NCBI GenBank assembly: GCA_020912385.1
Contig: CP087217.1
Coordinates: forward strand, 1,240,001-1,304,000
Reading direction: 5' to 3'
Source: Neofusicoccum parvum
Lineage: Eukaryota > Ascomycota > Dothideomycetes > Botryosphaeriales > Botryosphaeriaceae
Length of the DNA stretch: 64,000 bases
In this document: one piece after another, positions 42,063-54,226 of the stretch
Position numbering within the stretch: position 1 is the stretch's first letter
Layout: every line of letters starts with the position of its first letter
Position numbers and translations under genes: made by a program
The notes under the pieces: model-generated
Databases searched by the model: none
Seen by the model: only the letters and a program-made list of their open reading frames with translations
What the model was told of the DNA's origin: nothing

Positions 42063-44175
42063 AGTTCTTCTGGTAATAGTTCCCCTGGGTAGCGTAAGGT
42101 TGAGGTTAGCTGTTATAGCTATTTTAATCAGGCTGTCTGTAAGGCTATAGTATATAGGAGAGGTAATGCCTTCCTAGAGGGGGTAATATAGATTAAAGTC
42201 TCCGAGGAGGATATATTCTCCTTACCTACTAAGGACTCCTAGAAGGAGGGAGAGCATTTCTAGGGAGGTACTAGTATAGGAGAGTGGTACTGGGTTATAG
42301 TAGTTATGTATGTGGATACTACGTAACTTGGTAATAATAGTGAGGGTAATAAGGTCTAGGGAGTATATAGTTTCCTACTATAATTCTAGAGCTAGAGCCT
42401 TACTTATAAGGAAGTAGGTTCTCGCCTCGCCCTCCTAGGGGAAGACTATATAGTAAGCTAGGTATCTTACTATGGTTTTAATCTTTAGATTCCTCTAGGG
42501 TTCCTAGAGAGCTAGGATATAGTGGGTTTTTAGGTCTAGCTCCTTAAAGAGGGGAAGTATGACTTTATCCTTACTCTTATTTACGTTGTACTGTAGGATA
42601 GAGAGTGTATTTATCTCTATTATTAGGTTTTATTCATTACTGTATTAGGCTGTATAGGGTTGGGTGTGCTATCTTAAGTAGTAGGAGTGGTTTCTCTAGG
42701 GTTTCCTCTATCCGTATGTTGGGAGCTGCGTAGTCTAAAGCTAGTAAAGGTTAGCTGACTAGGTAGAGGGGGTCTACTAAGGTCCCTTAGTCTGCCTAGG
42801 CCTCTCTTAGGCTCCTCCTTCTTTAGTCTCTTTCTAGACTTTGTAAGGGTCCAGCCTTCCTGTACCTACTATTAAGTAGCCTAGGGCCTCTCTCTATATC
42901 CTCCTAGGTTTATAAGCCGGGCCTGAGTAGCCCTAGTCTGGTTTACCTTGTGGGTGGGGTAGGAGTTACTCTATATAGTGTACTTTTAGTTGTAGTTAGT
43001 ACACTGGGTTTCCTCCTTGTTATAGTCTCTAGTATTATGACTACTAGTATACTGGCCATACCTAGGCTTCTTCCTATAGTGCTTTACTATGTGTCTATAG
43101 GCCTGGTAGTTGTAGTACTGGGTAACTGTAAACGCAGGGCTATAAAACTCTATAGTATAGAGGGAGAAGTTGTAGAGTACTCCCTTTTTAATAAGCTAGT
43201 TAGCTGCCTCTAGGTTGGTAGTACTAAGGATTACTACTAAGTGTATCTTCCCTTTAGGTTGCTTCTTCTTTAGCTAGGCCAGCTTGGCGATCTGTAGGTT
43301 AGGGTGTAGTGTCCTATTCTGCTCCTAGAGGGTGCTGGTAGCCTATAGCTTAGTAGGATTAATTCCCTTAAGGGGGATATTGTATACTAGGACTGAGTAT
43401 AGCTGCTAATTTAGTTGGATCTCCTGGCCTAGCCTAGCTATTTACTCCTAGTCTCTGAGTAGGTCTGCCCTAGTTTGTATATCAGGTATAAAGATCCTAA
43501 TATCCCTACTAGGGAGCTTCCTTGTAGTAAGAATCTTCTTATAGGTAGGATTCTTACCCGCCTAGATTGTCTGGACAATGGCCTAGTTTGAGAGTAGGGC
43601 AACAGCCTCCCTAGTGGCTGGTTTAGAGAGGTGTAGGGTGAGTTTAGTGGTAATAGGGGGTGTAGAGGCTTTTAGGGGGGACCGGGCTATAATCTATAAC
43701 TATTTAGGTATAGTAGGCTGTAGTAGCTAGTGTACTGCCTTCTTTACCTGCCTAATCTTATCTAGGATGTCCTTGAGGTCTGGTTCCTTGGCCTCAGCCC
43801 TTTAGATAGTAGTAGTGTAGTCCTAGAAGATTGTCTTGGTAATCCTGAAAAAATTTTCTAGTTGGGGAGAGAGAGCTGGAAGGTTACTACCTAGTATCTA
43901 TAAGGCTTAGTTGAGGTTGTCTAGTGTCTTAATAGCTCTATTAATGTATTCTATACTGGTTTGAGGTCCTCTATTAGTCTTAGGAAGGTGTTGTGGGTGA
44001 TTATTAGGGGTGGTCTAGGAGAGGTTTCCTCCTCTTTCCTAGTCCTCTCCTTCTACTACGGCGCTGCTGCAGCTATTAGGAGTGCTGCTATAAGGTTTAT
44101 AAGGTCTAGGAGAGTTCCTAGGGCCCTCTCCTATTGCCGTAGCTTGAGGTTGATTTTTTAGTAAGGTTATGTTCT
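42063..44175 (-). mobile_element. LINE fragment: endonuclease part and ORF1, minus strand
   Basis: Parallels 57225-57590 plus 58010-59760 of the more complete copy, on the minus strand, with the endonuclease portion on the left and ORF1 on the right. No reading frame is intact. At about 42420-42450 it shows the undisturbed site that carries an insertion in the 57.6-kb copy. The reverse transcriptase part is missing. Confidence 0.65.
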
Positions 44176-44275
44176 TTCCTCTTATATAAACTACTATAGA
44201 TAGCCTACCCTATATAGACCTATAAGGGAGCTAAATTAGGAAGAAAATAAATTTATTTATTTATTTATTTATATA
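44176..44275 (+). mobile_element. LINE 3' tail fragment, plus strand
   Basis: Contains TATAGATAGCCTACCCTATA and ends in (ATTT)n, matching the plus-strand LINE terminus at 50228-50345. About 100 bp only, 5' truncated. Confidence 0.6.
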
Positions 44276-44339
44276 CTAAGTCCTAAAAAGAAACTTATAG
44301 TCGGCTAATTAGTAAAAATTATTCTCGTTTATTATTGTA

Positions 44340-44957
44340 TTTTTGTAAAATGTGAAACGTGCTCTACGATACCAACGGCGCAGGTGGGGCTTCACGTGAT
44401 ACGGGCGCTAAGCCGGTTTTCTGGAACCCAAATTCTACCGTGACGAGCAGTCGACATTCCCACTAATCTCCTGAACCGCTCATCATGATCCTGATCACAA
44501 TCGTGCCTCCCGTCGCTTGTTCCTAGGAGCTTCTTTCCCGTAGAACCTGCTGACGCATACGTCTTCCCTGCGACCCCTCAAGCCCTTAGCGGCGTGCTTC
44601 CCATGCGGTCTCTAGCTGTTGCCTGTTGCTGAGCCAGAACGCGCCGGTTCCCGTGTCTCCAGGATTCCCGCGCGGGAATTTTGGCTGTGCGGCTCTTTCG
44701 TCCGTGAAGCTTACTGCCCCTTGCGGCGCTTCGTCCCGTGCGGGTTTACAGCCAGTAGGGTCAAAGCCCTTGACCCCTGCGGTTCGGTACAATCTCCCTG
44801 CCTGTTTCGGCACGAGATATCGTTTAAGGTGCACTAGGTAAATTCGTCGGGAAAGATCCATCATACCAGTATCTACTAGGCTGACTTCGAGACTATTTCG
44901 TTCCGCTATTGTTAGATACTCTGCGACCACGCTCCCAAACGAACATTGCTTCCAAAC
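44340..44957. other. GC-normal leader of the HET island
   Basis: Composition switches from TA-rich to normal at about 44335. No gene recognised; the right end is the presumed promoter of the HET gene. Confidence 0.5.
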
Positions 44958-47074
44958 ATGCTCGAACCGCTTCAACCTATAGCATCAGAAGATAGGAGAT
45001 TTGTGTTCAAAACCCCAGAAAATTCATCAAAATTGGGTTTGCCTTGGCCATGCAGCGGGTTTCTCCAGTTTTCACAAACTCAACAGCTTTCGTCTAGAGG
45101 TGCAGCGTCTCTATGCGAAGTCTGCAAAGGCATCACGTTAAGCGCCTTGGAAAGCCCAGATGGATACACTTATACTGGCAAGACTCTGGAACGATCGGCT
45201 AGCCTTCCAAATGCCTGTCGTCTTTGCACTCTCATTTTGGACACTCTTAAACATGCGTACTTTTGCATGGTTCAAAATGTTAATCTTGACATCAAGATGA
45301 GTGATGATCAGGCAGAGCAGGCTTTCTCAAAGATCCTGAATGCGAACAATCAATGTGTTACACTTTTCGCATTCGCAGATTCAGACATAGCCCTTGTACC
45401 CAAACCACCATTTCTTGAGTCTGACCATGGCATTCCACCTGTTTTGACTTTATACAATCCATCCGGTAAGACATGCACATATCAGGAAGGGGCTTAAATT
45501 TCTAACTTAGTAAAGGCTCACCATCTACTGGCTTAACGGAGTATTTCGTTCCGTGCTCTACGACAATCGAAGCTGTAGCCCTAGCGGCACATTGGCTATC
45601 AGAATGTTTTGCAACCCACCCAAAGTGCCCCAAAACGATTGATTCTCCGCTTCCTAAAAGACTTGTTGATGTTGGGTATTTGGGTGATGAGGATGATCTA
45701 GTACGCCTCTGGCTGAATCCTTACTTAACGAACGAAGAGGAAAGCTACAGAGGCCTGCATGGGCGATATGTTGCCTTGACCTACTGTTGGGGGACTCGAG
45801 CTTTTACCACACTTACACCTGAAAGCCAGGCCAGCATGATTCACGGAATCGACATGGCAAACATTCCGCAAACTATCCGTGACGCCATTCGCATTACTCG
45901 CTTACTTGGAATCCGTTATCTCTGGGTCGACTCGTTATGTATTTTCCAGGGAACTAGCACCCAAGCTCGTAAAGACTGGATGGAACAATCTCAGCAAATG
46001 GCGAACGTATATAAGAACGCTACTCTTACTATCGGTTCCGACACCGCAGAGGACGCTTATCAAGGGTTTCAGAGCGCCGATAGCTCTATTCACAAGTCTT
46101 TGGCCCTCCTCCCATCAACATGGTCATCATTGAAAACAAACAACCCGATGTTCGTCGGCCCAGATGGTACCCAAGTTGGAGTTCCCTTCCCAACACTACA
46201 TACGCGCGGATGGACATTCCAGGAGCGGCTATTGTCAACCCGTTACTTCACATTTGGTTCAGATGGAGTGTTCTGGGAATGTTCACAAGGGAGGAAATAT
46301 GATAATGCCTATTTATGGCATTCTTATGAAGACCTTGCCCCGAAGCTGTCCGAGCCACCTACATTTCGAGATTGGCACTATCTTGTTCAAGAGTATTCTG
46401 GGAAGCAGTTCACCAAGTCAGAGGACAGGTTGGTGGCGCTTGCTGGCTTGCGTACTCACTTTCTACGTCTGCGTGAAGCCCAAGATACAGACCTTGCTGG
46501 GCTCTGGAGGAGCAACCTTTCCTGGGACCTACTTTGGGAGTCCTCGAAATCCGGGTACAATAATGATCCGATCAGTATGGCACCTTCCTGGTCGTGGGCA
46601 TCTACCCGTTGCATTGCGAGCTGGACAATCGCTCACTGTTACGAGGGTGAACACATATGCCATTCTGAGTGCGTGTCCATACAGGATGCCTCTATGAAAA
46701 GCGTTTCGGTTGGCCCTACATCAAAAATTGAAGGCAGAATAAAGCTGAATGGGTTCGTGAGCAGGGCAAAGCCTGTTACTAGCGGTCTCAGAAACCGTAA
46801 ATCTCTAGAGGTAGTGGACGAGTTGGGAAACACGGTTGGTGCGGAGTTTGACGAAGAGAGCTCTTACTGGACGAAGCTCCACATGAGTCCAGAGGTTGAA
46901 AAAGTCACCAGTAGTATATTTTGCGTCCAGTTTCACAGCAATCCAGGATGTATCGGTCTTTTAGTGGAGTCGACTGATAAGGCTTGTACTGAGTTTAGAC
47001 GAGTTGGAATCTATCGGACTAGGGATCCAATGGTATCTAGACCAAGTAAGCCAGTTATTCTCGTAATTGTATAG
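44958..47074 (+). CDS. HET-domain protein (heterokaryon incompatibility)
   Basis: Exons 44958-45465 and 45516-47074 join across a 50-nt intron (GTAAGA...TAAAG, branch-like TCTAAC) to give 688 residues. The ATG at 44958 is the first of the frame. A Cys-rich N-terminus (SLCEVCKGI, ACRLCTLIL) precedes a canonical HET domain: YVALTYCWG near residue 254, IPQTIRDAIRITRLLGIRYL with WVDSLCI near 306, and RGWTFQERLLSTR near 400. The C-terminal part resembles the usual extension (SWSWAST). No RIP stops occur, although the gene sits between two RIPed blocks, so it is single-copy or under selection. HET proteins mediate allorecognition and cell death; the partner is unknown. Confidence 0.9.
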
Positions 47075-47444
47075 CTGTTACTGTTTGAAGTCGAAAGCAA
47101 CCGGTATATAGACCAATGTGGAACAATGTACGAAGGGGGACTAGCGTGTGCAACAGTGCAGTGTAAATAGCGTCTCTGTCGTCAGACCCTTAGTGTTACG
47201 GCGCAGCCTCCACAGGTTGAGGAAGTTGGAGATTAGCCCCGCAGGAAACGACAGAAGTCGGAGTCCTAAGGAGCCGAGGTTACGTGACCTCCGCGATCAA
47301 TGGACCCACCCGCTCATCCGCCAAGGTAAATGAGCAGTTATACGCGCAGCTAAACAACAACAACCCACGCTACACGCGCCAGTGCTACGACCGGATTTTT
47401 CTGCAGGTGCCCCGCCTACCAGCGCGCGAACGACGACCTAATCT
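47075..47444. other. Gap between HET gene and LINE
   Basis: GC-normal, no gene recognised. Part of it may be the 5' untranslated region of the LINE that follows. Confidence 0.4.
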
Positions 47445-49560
47445 TTGAATTTTGCCCTCGCAATCGCGATTTCGACTTTCTCTGCCCTGCAATGTCGGCG
47501 GACGACGACGGTGGTGGTGGGTTCGCGACCGTTGGCGCGTCTCCAACGCGACCGCCCTGACTATCGCGCCCTCCACCGCGGCAAACCTACCACTCAACGC
47601 CGGTCTCACGCGTCAAGTGCACCTGAAGTGTCAAAGGAAGCAACTTTGGACGACATCATCGACTTGCTACGCGTCGTTATTGAGCAAAACAGAGCGCTTA
47701 CCGAACAGAACGAAGCCCTGATTGAACAAGGCGCTGGGAATGAGGAGGAGATCAGACGGCTGTCTAACGCGCTTGAAATGTCCGAAGAAACACAGGCCAA
47801 AATGGAGGAGCGTATGGGGAAGATGGAAAAGCAGACGGCAGCACTCGTAGAGACGACGCGCAGGAACCTAAGCTCACAGTCACAGATCAACACCACCTAC
47901 GCCAGCGTGCTCCGAGGAGCAGCGCCGCCAATAGCCCCAAGCAATGGCCCACCGCCTGTCCCTACCGCAACAACGCGTGTGACAAACCTACCAGCCCCAA
48001 TTATACAGCAAATGCCGCCAGCGATCGAAATCGACCTTACCGAGGCCAACGTCGACACTACAAAGCCGGGAGAGATTCGTGCCCAGCTCCAGGCAGCACT
48101 GGAGGCCCAGGAAACGACAAAGGACATTAGATGCTATGGACTGATAAGGAACCCGGGCGACTCTACTAAGGTACGGTTCTTCTTTAGGACCGAACGGGAT
48201 GAAGAGCTTGTTAGGTCTAACCTTGGCTGGTTGGAAACGACCTTCCGGGGAGCGAGAATTAGAGGCAGACAGTAGTATCTAGTAAAGATAGACAATGTCA
48301 ATAAAATGACTGTCTTGAATAAGGATCGCACTGGGGTCTGCCCTGACGCTAGCCAGATTATCAGCGTAGAGAATGACGTTGAAGTCGTATAAACCCGCTG
48401 GCTAAGCAAGCCGAGTAACCGCTTGTACGGCTCTGTAGTAATCTATCTTTCTAAGAGGAGTGAGGCAGATTCGCTCCTTACTAAAAGGATGATTGATGTT
48501 GGCGGAGAGACAGCGTACATCAACGTATTTGAATACTGCCCCCGTCCAAGACGCTGCTTTAAATGCTAGAGCTACGACCATCAGCAGTTCCGCTATAGGG
48601 GAGAGGAGAGATGCGTTAAGTATATAGGTAGCGGCCATAAAGAAGAAAGTTATTCGTCAGCTATAGAGAAGTGTACCGCCTGCAGAGGTCCGTATAGGGC
48701 AGACAATAGGGACTACCTAGAGTATAGAAAGCTCCTGAACAATATACTCCACCAACGCAATAAATAGACCTCTCAAGACGATCCACGCGAACCTAGGAAA
48801 GAGTAGAACAGCATAATATAGTTGTTACGAACCCCAGTCCGACTAAGATGAGGGAAGACGGGAAGCGCGGACAACGGGCGCAAGAACAAACGCCAAGGAA
48901 GACATCACGTGCTACACCACGTGCGGCTCCACAAGGACCCACATTGGATCAGAACAGATCCAACCCTCAAATCCATGAGGGCCATCCAACCCTCATATCC
49001 ATGAGGGACATCCAGATTGTCATAGCTTTCCTACAGTATATAAGCACACTCACTTAGCTAGATACTTGACCCTTTGTGGTCAACTCAAAGTAGCAATCTC
49101 ACTCATTGCTGGTAACGAGTCTTATCGCGTGCATTCCAGTCCGCACGTGAACATCCCACTTCTCTTCTCGCTTATCCTTACCCACTCTTGTCCTCAAGGT
49201 AAACCCTTCGGTTACCCAACTCCTACCCGACGACTCCGAAGTCGTGTAGTAGAAGGCACTCCGTTACAATAGTCTCCTAAATAACGAGGACCTTATCGAC
49301 TTTAGTATTATCTCTATCTCTAAACCAAGCTGCTTCCGCAACGTTGAAGGAAAAACAATAGTAGCACCTATTACCCACCTCTATTAGACCTAATTATTAC
49401 TAATAAAGTTCTAGTAAGGTCGGTTTCCCTTCTACTTAATAATATAGATACGTAAAAGCATCTTAGTCTATTAGATCTTAATACCCTCGCCCGATATTAC
49501 AGCTGTAGTAATTATACTATAAGATAGAACTATTCTTATAGTATTAGTCTAATTCCCTCC
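47445..49560 (+). mobile_element. LINE with partly open ORF1, interrupted by a solo LTR
   Basis: ORF1 is open at 47445-48275 (no ATG at its left end): a coiled coil (DIIDLLRVVIEQNRALTEQN), a Pro-rich linker, then a domain with KPGEIRAQLQAALEAQE. After a TGG-to-TAG-type stop it continues to cysteine-rich knuckle sequence (CPRPRRCFKC at about 48540, CTACRG at about 48677). An ATG at 47491 in another frame suggests a frameshift near the start. The solo LTR at 48823-49268 splits the element; on its right, endonuclease-like remnants run to about 49560. ORF1 differs from that of the minus-strand LINEs, so this is a second, Tad-like family, less mutated than its neighbours. Confidence 0.7.
48823..49268 (+). 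repeat. Solo LTR of the young chromovirus
   Basis: 446 bp, the reverse complement of the two LTRs at 28890 and 35644, with no difference seen. Flanked by the perfect duplication ATAGT (48818-48822, 49269-49273). Its TATA-like box is at 49037-49044. Formed by LTR-LTR recombination of a second, opposite-orientation insertion. Confidence 0.93.
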
Positions 49561-50345
49561 TTAGTAGCTGCCCACTTAATGCATAGAAACTACTATAGAG
49601 GACCCAACTCCGCATAGTAATAAGGGAGCAGTGGAAAAAGAGGTAGATAGAGTAAACTAGGTAGGAAAGGAGGCTAGTAGCCTAGAGTTCACCCTAGAAC
49701 CTAAAGATCAGGTAACTACACAGTGGCCTACTAAAACTATAGAGTATACTCCTTACCCTGCTAAGAATAGAATATATTAGACTAGAGGACTACCTCTCTA
49801 GACGTAAAATACTAGACCATCTAAGCCCTATATACCTATACGGCTAGTATAGATAAACTCTAAAGTATATCCTCTTATTCTATCCTTACTTCTAAGCAGG
49901 TAGAGCCTAGATGCTTTATAAAGCTTAAACCATAGACTACTGTACTCTACTAACAATAAAGAAAGGAGTCTATACGGCTATAGAATAGTTTCTAAAGCTA
50001 AGGCTACTAGGCTAATTTAGCCTAGTAAAGGAAATAGACCAGGAAAACTAAGAGGACTAGGAGGACCTAGTAAATTAAGGAGACTAGAATGGAATAAGAG
50101 AGCTAGGAATTAATACCTAGAATAATTATAGGACTACTATAGCAGCTACTACTAGTAAGTAGAAAAATAGAAAAAGAAGAAGTAACGCATCTAATATAAA
50201 AGAGAGGAGAGGTTTTCTACCTAGAAAAGATTTTCCCCCTCGTGTAAATTACTATAGATAGCCTACCCTATATAGACCCGTAAGGGAGCTAAATCGGGAT
50301 GAAAATAAATCTATTTATTTATTTATTTATAGATAGATAGATAAA
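49561..50345 (+). mobile_element. LINE 3' end, plus strand
   Basis: Less RIPed version of the sequence at 24531-24980 plus 38332-38667. Ends with CCCTCGTGTAAATTACTATA, GATAGCCTACCC and an (ATTT)n tail at about 50315-50330. Confidence 0.65.
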
Positions 50346-53300
50346 TTCATTTCTTCCCGATATAGCTCCCTTACGGGTCTATACGGGGTTGGCTATCTGT
50401 AGTTATTTTATACGAGGGGGAAAACCTTTTCGCCTAGTAAAAACCCCTCCTCTCGATCTAGATATAATATTTAATTCTAGTTCTATTTTCTCTTCTTACT
50501 AGTAGCGGCTACTATAGTAGCCCTATATTCACCTACTAGCCCTATTCCTTTAGCTCTTATCCTCGTAGTTATCTAGGTCTGAGTAGTCCTAGTGGTTCTC
50601 CTAGTTCCTCTTCCTAGCTGTCCTCCTAGATTAATTTCCTGACTAGGCTAAACTGCTTAAGCAGCCCTAGGTATAAGAACTAGTCTATTACTGCTTTAAC
50701 TCCCTTTTTTATAGAGAGAAGGGAGTGGTAGTCTGTAGTTTCTACCTTTTAGAGTATCTATACCCTACCCTGTTGGAAGTAGGGGTAGAAGAGGAGGATA
50801 TACTTTAGGGTTTACCTATACTAGCCGTATAGGTAGGTGGGACTGGGGTGTCCTAGTATCTTATGCTTAGAGAGGAAGTCCTCTAGCCTAATATACTTAG
50901 TATATAGTAGAGTGGCGAGTGTGCTCTATAGCTTAGATAGTTTACTATAAATTTATTGAATCTTTGGGTTCTACTATATACTCTAGGCTACTAGCCTATA
51001 CCGCCTTTTCTAGCTAGTATACTTTATTTATCTCTTCTTCTACTTCTTCCTATATGCTATACGTAACCTTATTTGTTCTAGGAGGGTAGGATAGCTACTA
51101 AGAAGGGAGGTTATCCTTACTCTAAGTAGGGTTCTTTAAGCTGGACCGGCTAGGCCTCTAGCGCCTAGAGTAGCCCGGGCTATCTATTTAATACTCTAGT
51201 AAGTTTCCTCTACTACTGCTGCTACTGGGCTATCCCTAGCCCTAATAGTCTGGGCTAGTGTTAGTTTATCTAGGTGGAGTAAGAGTGGGGGGATTCCCGT
51301 CTTATACTCTAAGGTTTATATACTAGTTGACTTATACGCCCCTGAGATAGTATGTAGGTACTGGTTTTAGATCTTCTATAGTAGCTGGATAGCTATTTTC
51401 CTCCACTCTAGGATCTCCTCCGGGATATGCTATACCCTACAGCCGTAGGTAAGGACTGGCCTTACTACTACTATATAGATATAACGGGCTTTAGTAAATA
51501 AGGCTTCCTAGGTGGATACTATAAGTCTAGAGAGGGATGTATACTACTTAAGTGCTCTAGCCCTAGTTTCCCTAATATAAGGTTCCTATCTTAGCTTATT
51601 ATCTACATGGACTCCTAGGATCTTAACTGTAGGTTCTAGGTGTCCCGTAAATCCTAGGATGCGGATTTCTACTGCTATATTGAATCTCTTTAACCTCCTC
51701 GTGAAGTGAACGAGATGGTACTTATTAGGTGAGAAGGTCGACCTATAGGTAGCTATCTAGTGCTCGTAGGTTCTATTAGCCTCCTCTAGCGTCCTATAGT
51801 TTTGTTCTGTAGATCTACTAAATATAAGGATGTTAGTATCGTCTATAAAGCTAAGGGGGAAAGTATTATCCCTTTAGAGTTTTATAAGTAGGTTAGAGGT
51901 AAAGAATAGATAGAGGATTAGGGATAGTAAGGATCCCTAGGGGATACCTATTATAGTATAGATTAGTTAGCTTATAAAGTCCCTAAAGGACAGCTAAGTA
52001 GTGCGGTCCTATAGGAAGGAGTGAGTAAATCTTTCTATCTAGGCTAGAAGCCTTACTATTCTTATATTATAGAGGAGTCTCTTGTAGGATATATAGTCGT
52101 ATACCCCTAAGATGTCTAGGCTGAGGACTAAGGCTACCAGCCTAGGATCTTACGCCTAGATAGTATGGATCTATTCTATAAGTAGGTCGAGAGCTACTAC
52201 TATAGACCTATTTCTTCTAGCTCCTATCTGTGTGTTAGGGAGTAGTTTATAGGCCTTAGTAGCCTAGGAGATCCGATCTACTATAACCCTCTTAAGCAGC
52301 TTCCCTAGCGTATTAAGTAGGGTAATCGGTCTAAATAACTTAGCTTTAGTATAGTTATCCCTCTATAGTTTTCTAAGGACTACGGTAGTAGAGCTTTTAA
52401 ACTACCTAGGGTGGTATATAAGCGCTAGGTATTTCTAGAAGAGCCTGGTGAGTGGTCTACTTAATATCTAAGTATACTGCTTTAGGAACCTATTAATAAT
52501 CTTATCTAGGCCTAGTATCTTATCTAGGGGAAGCTTTTTAATAGTATAGAGGACCTACTTTTTAGCGAGGTCTTAGGGGATCTCTACTAGTACTAGGTAT
52601 ATGCACCTATCTAGGTCTGAGAGGTCGGTGGCCCTAGGAGAGAGAAAGAACTAGTTGGTAAGGATTTCTATCTTAGCTTAATTATCGTAGCGTAGTTGTC
52701 TATCTGCTCCCTAGAGGAGTAGGAACTAGGGTGGAGCTTATAGTTCTTATACTTTTATTCTTGCCCACTTTGAGAGCTTCTAGAGTGTAGATAGGTCTAA
52801 GGTAATCTTAGCTACTATTCTACGCTATACTTTTATTCTATTCCTTCTAATCTGCCTCTTCTTACTATTAGTAGTGGTTTAGTATACTACCTAGTTCTTC
52901 TCTTTTCCTATAGCTATCTACTTCCTTCTAGCTACTCTAGCCTGGTTTACTAGGTCTGAATACTCCTTTATCTATTATATAGAGGCCTAGGGTGAGGGTC
53001 TCGCTACTAGGATGGTCTTCTAGATTGTTCTTTAGATAGCCTCCTGGAGTAGTTTAGTGAAGTGATCTAGGTCTGTTTTAGTATTAAGAGGGGCTACTTT
53101 AAGGTGTTTAAGCTTTATTTAGAGTACCTTATTAGTTCTCTTCTAGTCTACTTTCTTCTACTAGGGCCTTGGAGGACGTGGTTCCACGGGGGTAAAGGAA
53201 AAATCAAGTGTAGTAAGGATAGGTAGGTGGTTAGAGGATAATTTAAGCTTCTAACTAACTCTATAGCTAAGGATTCTCTCCTCTAGCTACTGTAATATAA

Positions 53301-53890
53301 AGATAAGGTCTAGAGTACTCTTACTACTACTATCTCTTCTAGTAATAGTGCCCCTTAGAAGGGCGAGGTTAAGATTAGCTGTAGTAGCTATCTTAATTAG
53401 GTTATCTACTAGGGTATAGTGTATTAGGGAGGCTATACCTTCCTAGATAGGATGGTAGAGGTTAAAGTCCCCTAGGAGGATGTACTTCTCTAGTTTTCTA
53501 AGAGCTTCCGGTAGAAGAGATAGGGTTTCTAGAGCTATACTAGTATAAGAGGCTAGTAGGGGATTATAGTATTAGAGTCTAAAGCCTTAGGAGAAGTCTT
53601 AGAGAATTATCAGTAGTTACGTAATACTAAGCTCTCTTTATATTTAAGTTTTCTTCTTTATTCTTCTTCTTCTTCTTCTCTTTAAGTCTTAGCTTAATAT
53701 ACATAGTGTAATATACCTTTTAGCGATTATCCTAAGGTTGAGCCCTGATAATAGTAGTTATAGATATAGATTGTACATGTCTTAGTGGTAAGGGATAGTG
53801 TAATAAGGTCTAGTGAGTAGACTGTTACTTACTAGGAGTTAGGGGCAATAGCCTTACTTATTTATTTATTTATAGTATTAGTCTATATTG
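50330..53890 (-). mobile_element. RIPed LINE with reverse transcriptase, minus strand
   Basis: The tail (GATA)n and shared 3' block are at 50330-50420. Reverse transcriptase is legible near 51835 on the minus strand (FPLSFIDDTNI), and endonuclease sequence lies to the right (about 53150-53890). No open frame. Carries a solo 181-bp LTR at 53570. Its 3' end lies tail to tail with the plus-strand LINE end at 49561-50345. Confidence 0.75.
53570..53750 (+). repeat. Solo 181-bp LTR, RIPed
   Basis: Matches 39027-39207 and 59915-60095 end to end, with transitions (TATTAGAG...CCTGATA). Inserted in LINE sequence, as shown by the uninterrupted copy near 57455. Target duplication probably ATAGT, with one base unresolved at the left edge. 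Confidence 0.8.
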
Positions 53891-54032
53891 TAAAAAAAGA
53901 AGAGCCTAGCCGACTATAAGCTAGTAACTATACTTAAGAAGCTCTAGATAGTAGTTATATAGTCTAAGGCTTAGACTAATAGAGTACTAGAGATCTTAAT
54001 CTATAGGGATTTTAATTAGTATAATTAGCTTA

Positions 54033-54226
54033 TATAATAATTTAGACTGTTAACATCTTACTCTCTAGGTAAGAAAGTAGTGTTAGCGCTAAGCCCTTCT
54101 ATAGGTTAATAGAATTAAGTAGGTCGACCTATAGAAGACTATACCTAATTAGGCTAAAGTACTTATCTAAGATAAGATATTTAAGACACGGGGTTTACTA
54201 AGAGTAAATACTTAGTGGGAATATAA
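54033..54226 (+). repeat. Partial LTR related to the RIPed gypsy LTR
   Basis: Reverse complement of the 295-bp LTR type (shared CCTAATTAGGCTAAAGTACT and GGGGTTTACTAAGAG), with an extra segment of about 60 bp carrying the inverted repeat CTTCTATAGGT/ACCTATAGAAG. It ends at the tail of the next LINE. Confidence 0.6.

Noticed and set aside
24531..44300. AT-rich block considered as a centromere
   Set aside because: Target duplications, LTR pairs and reverse transcriptase remnants show it is ordinary nested, RIPed retroelements; nothing specific to a centromere is visible.
45466..45497. Ending the HET protein at the stop at 45497
   Set aside because: A GTAAGA donor precedes the stop and the spliced frame continues directly into the HET domain.
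48848..49272. Small open frames inside the LTRs (also at 28775-29310 and 35514-36064)
   Set aside because: They recur only because the LTR is repeated; no domain is present, and they cover promoter and leader sequence.
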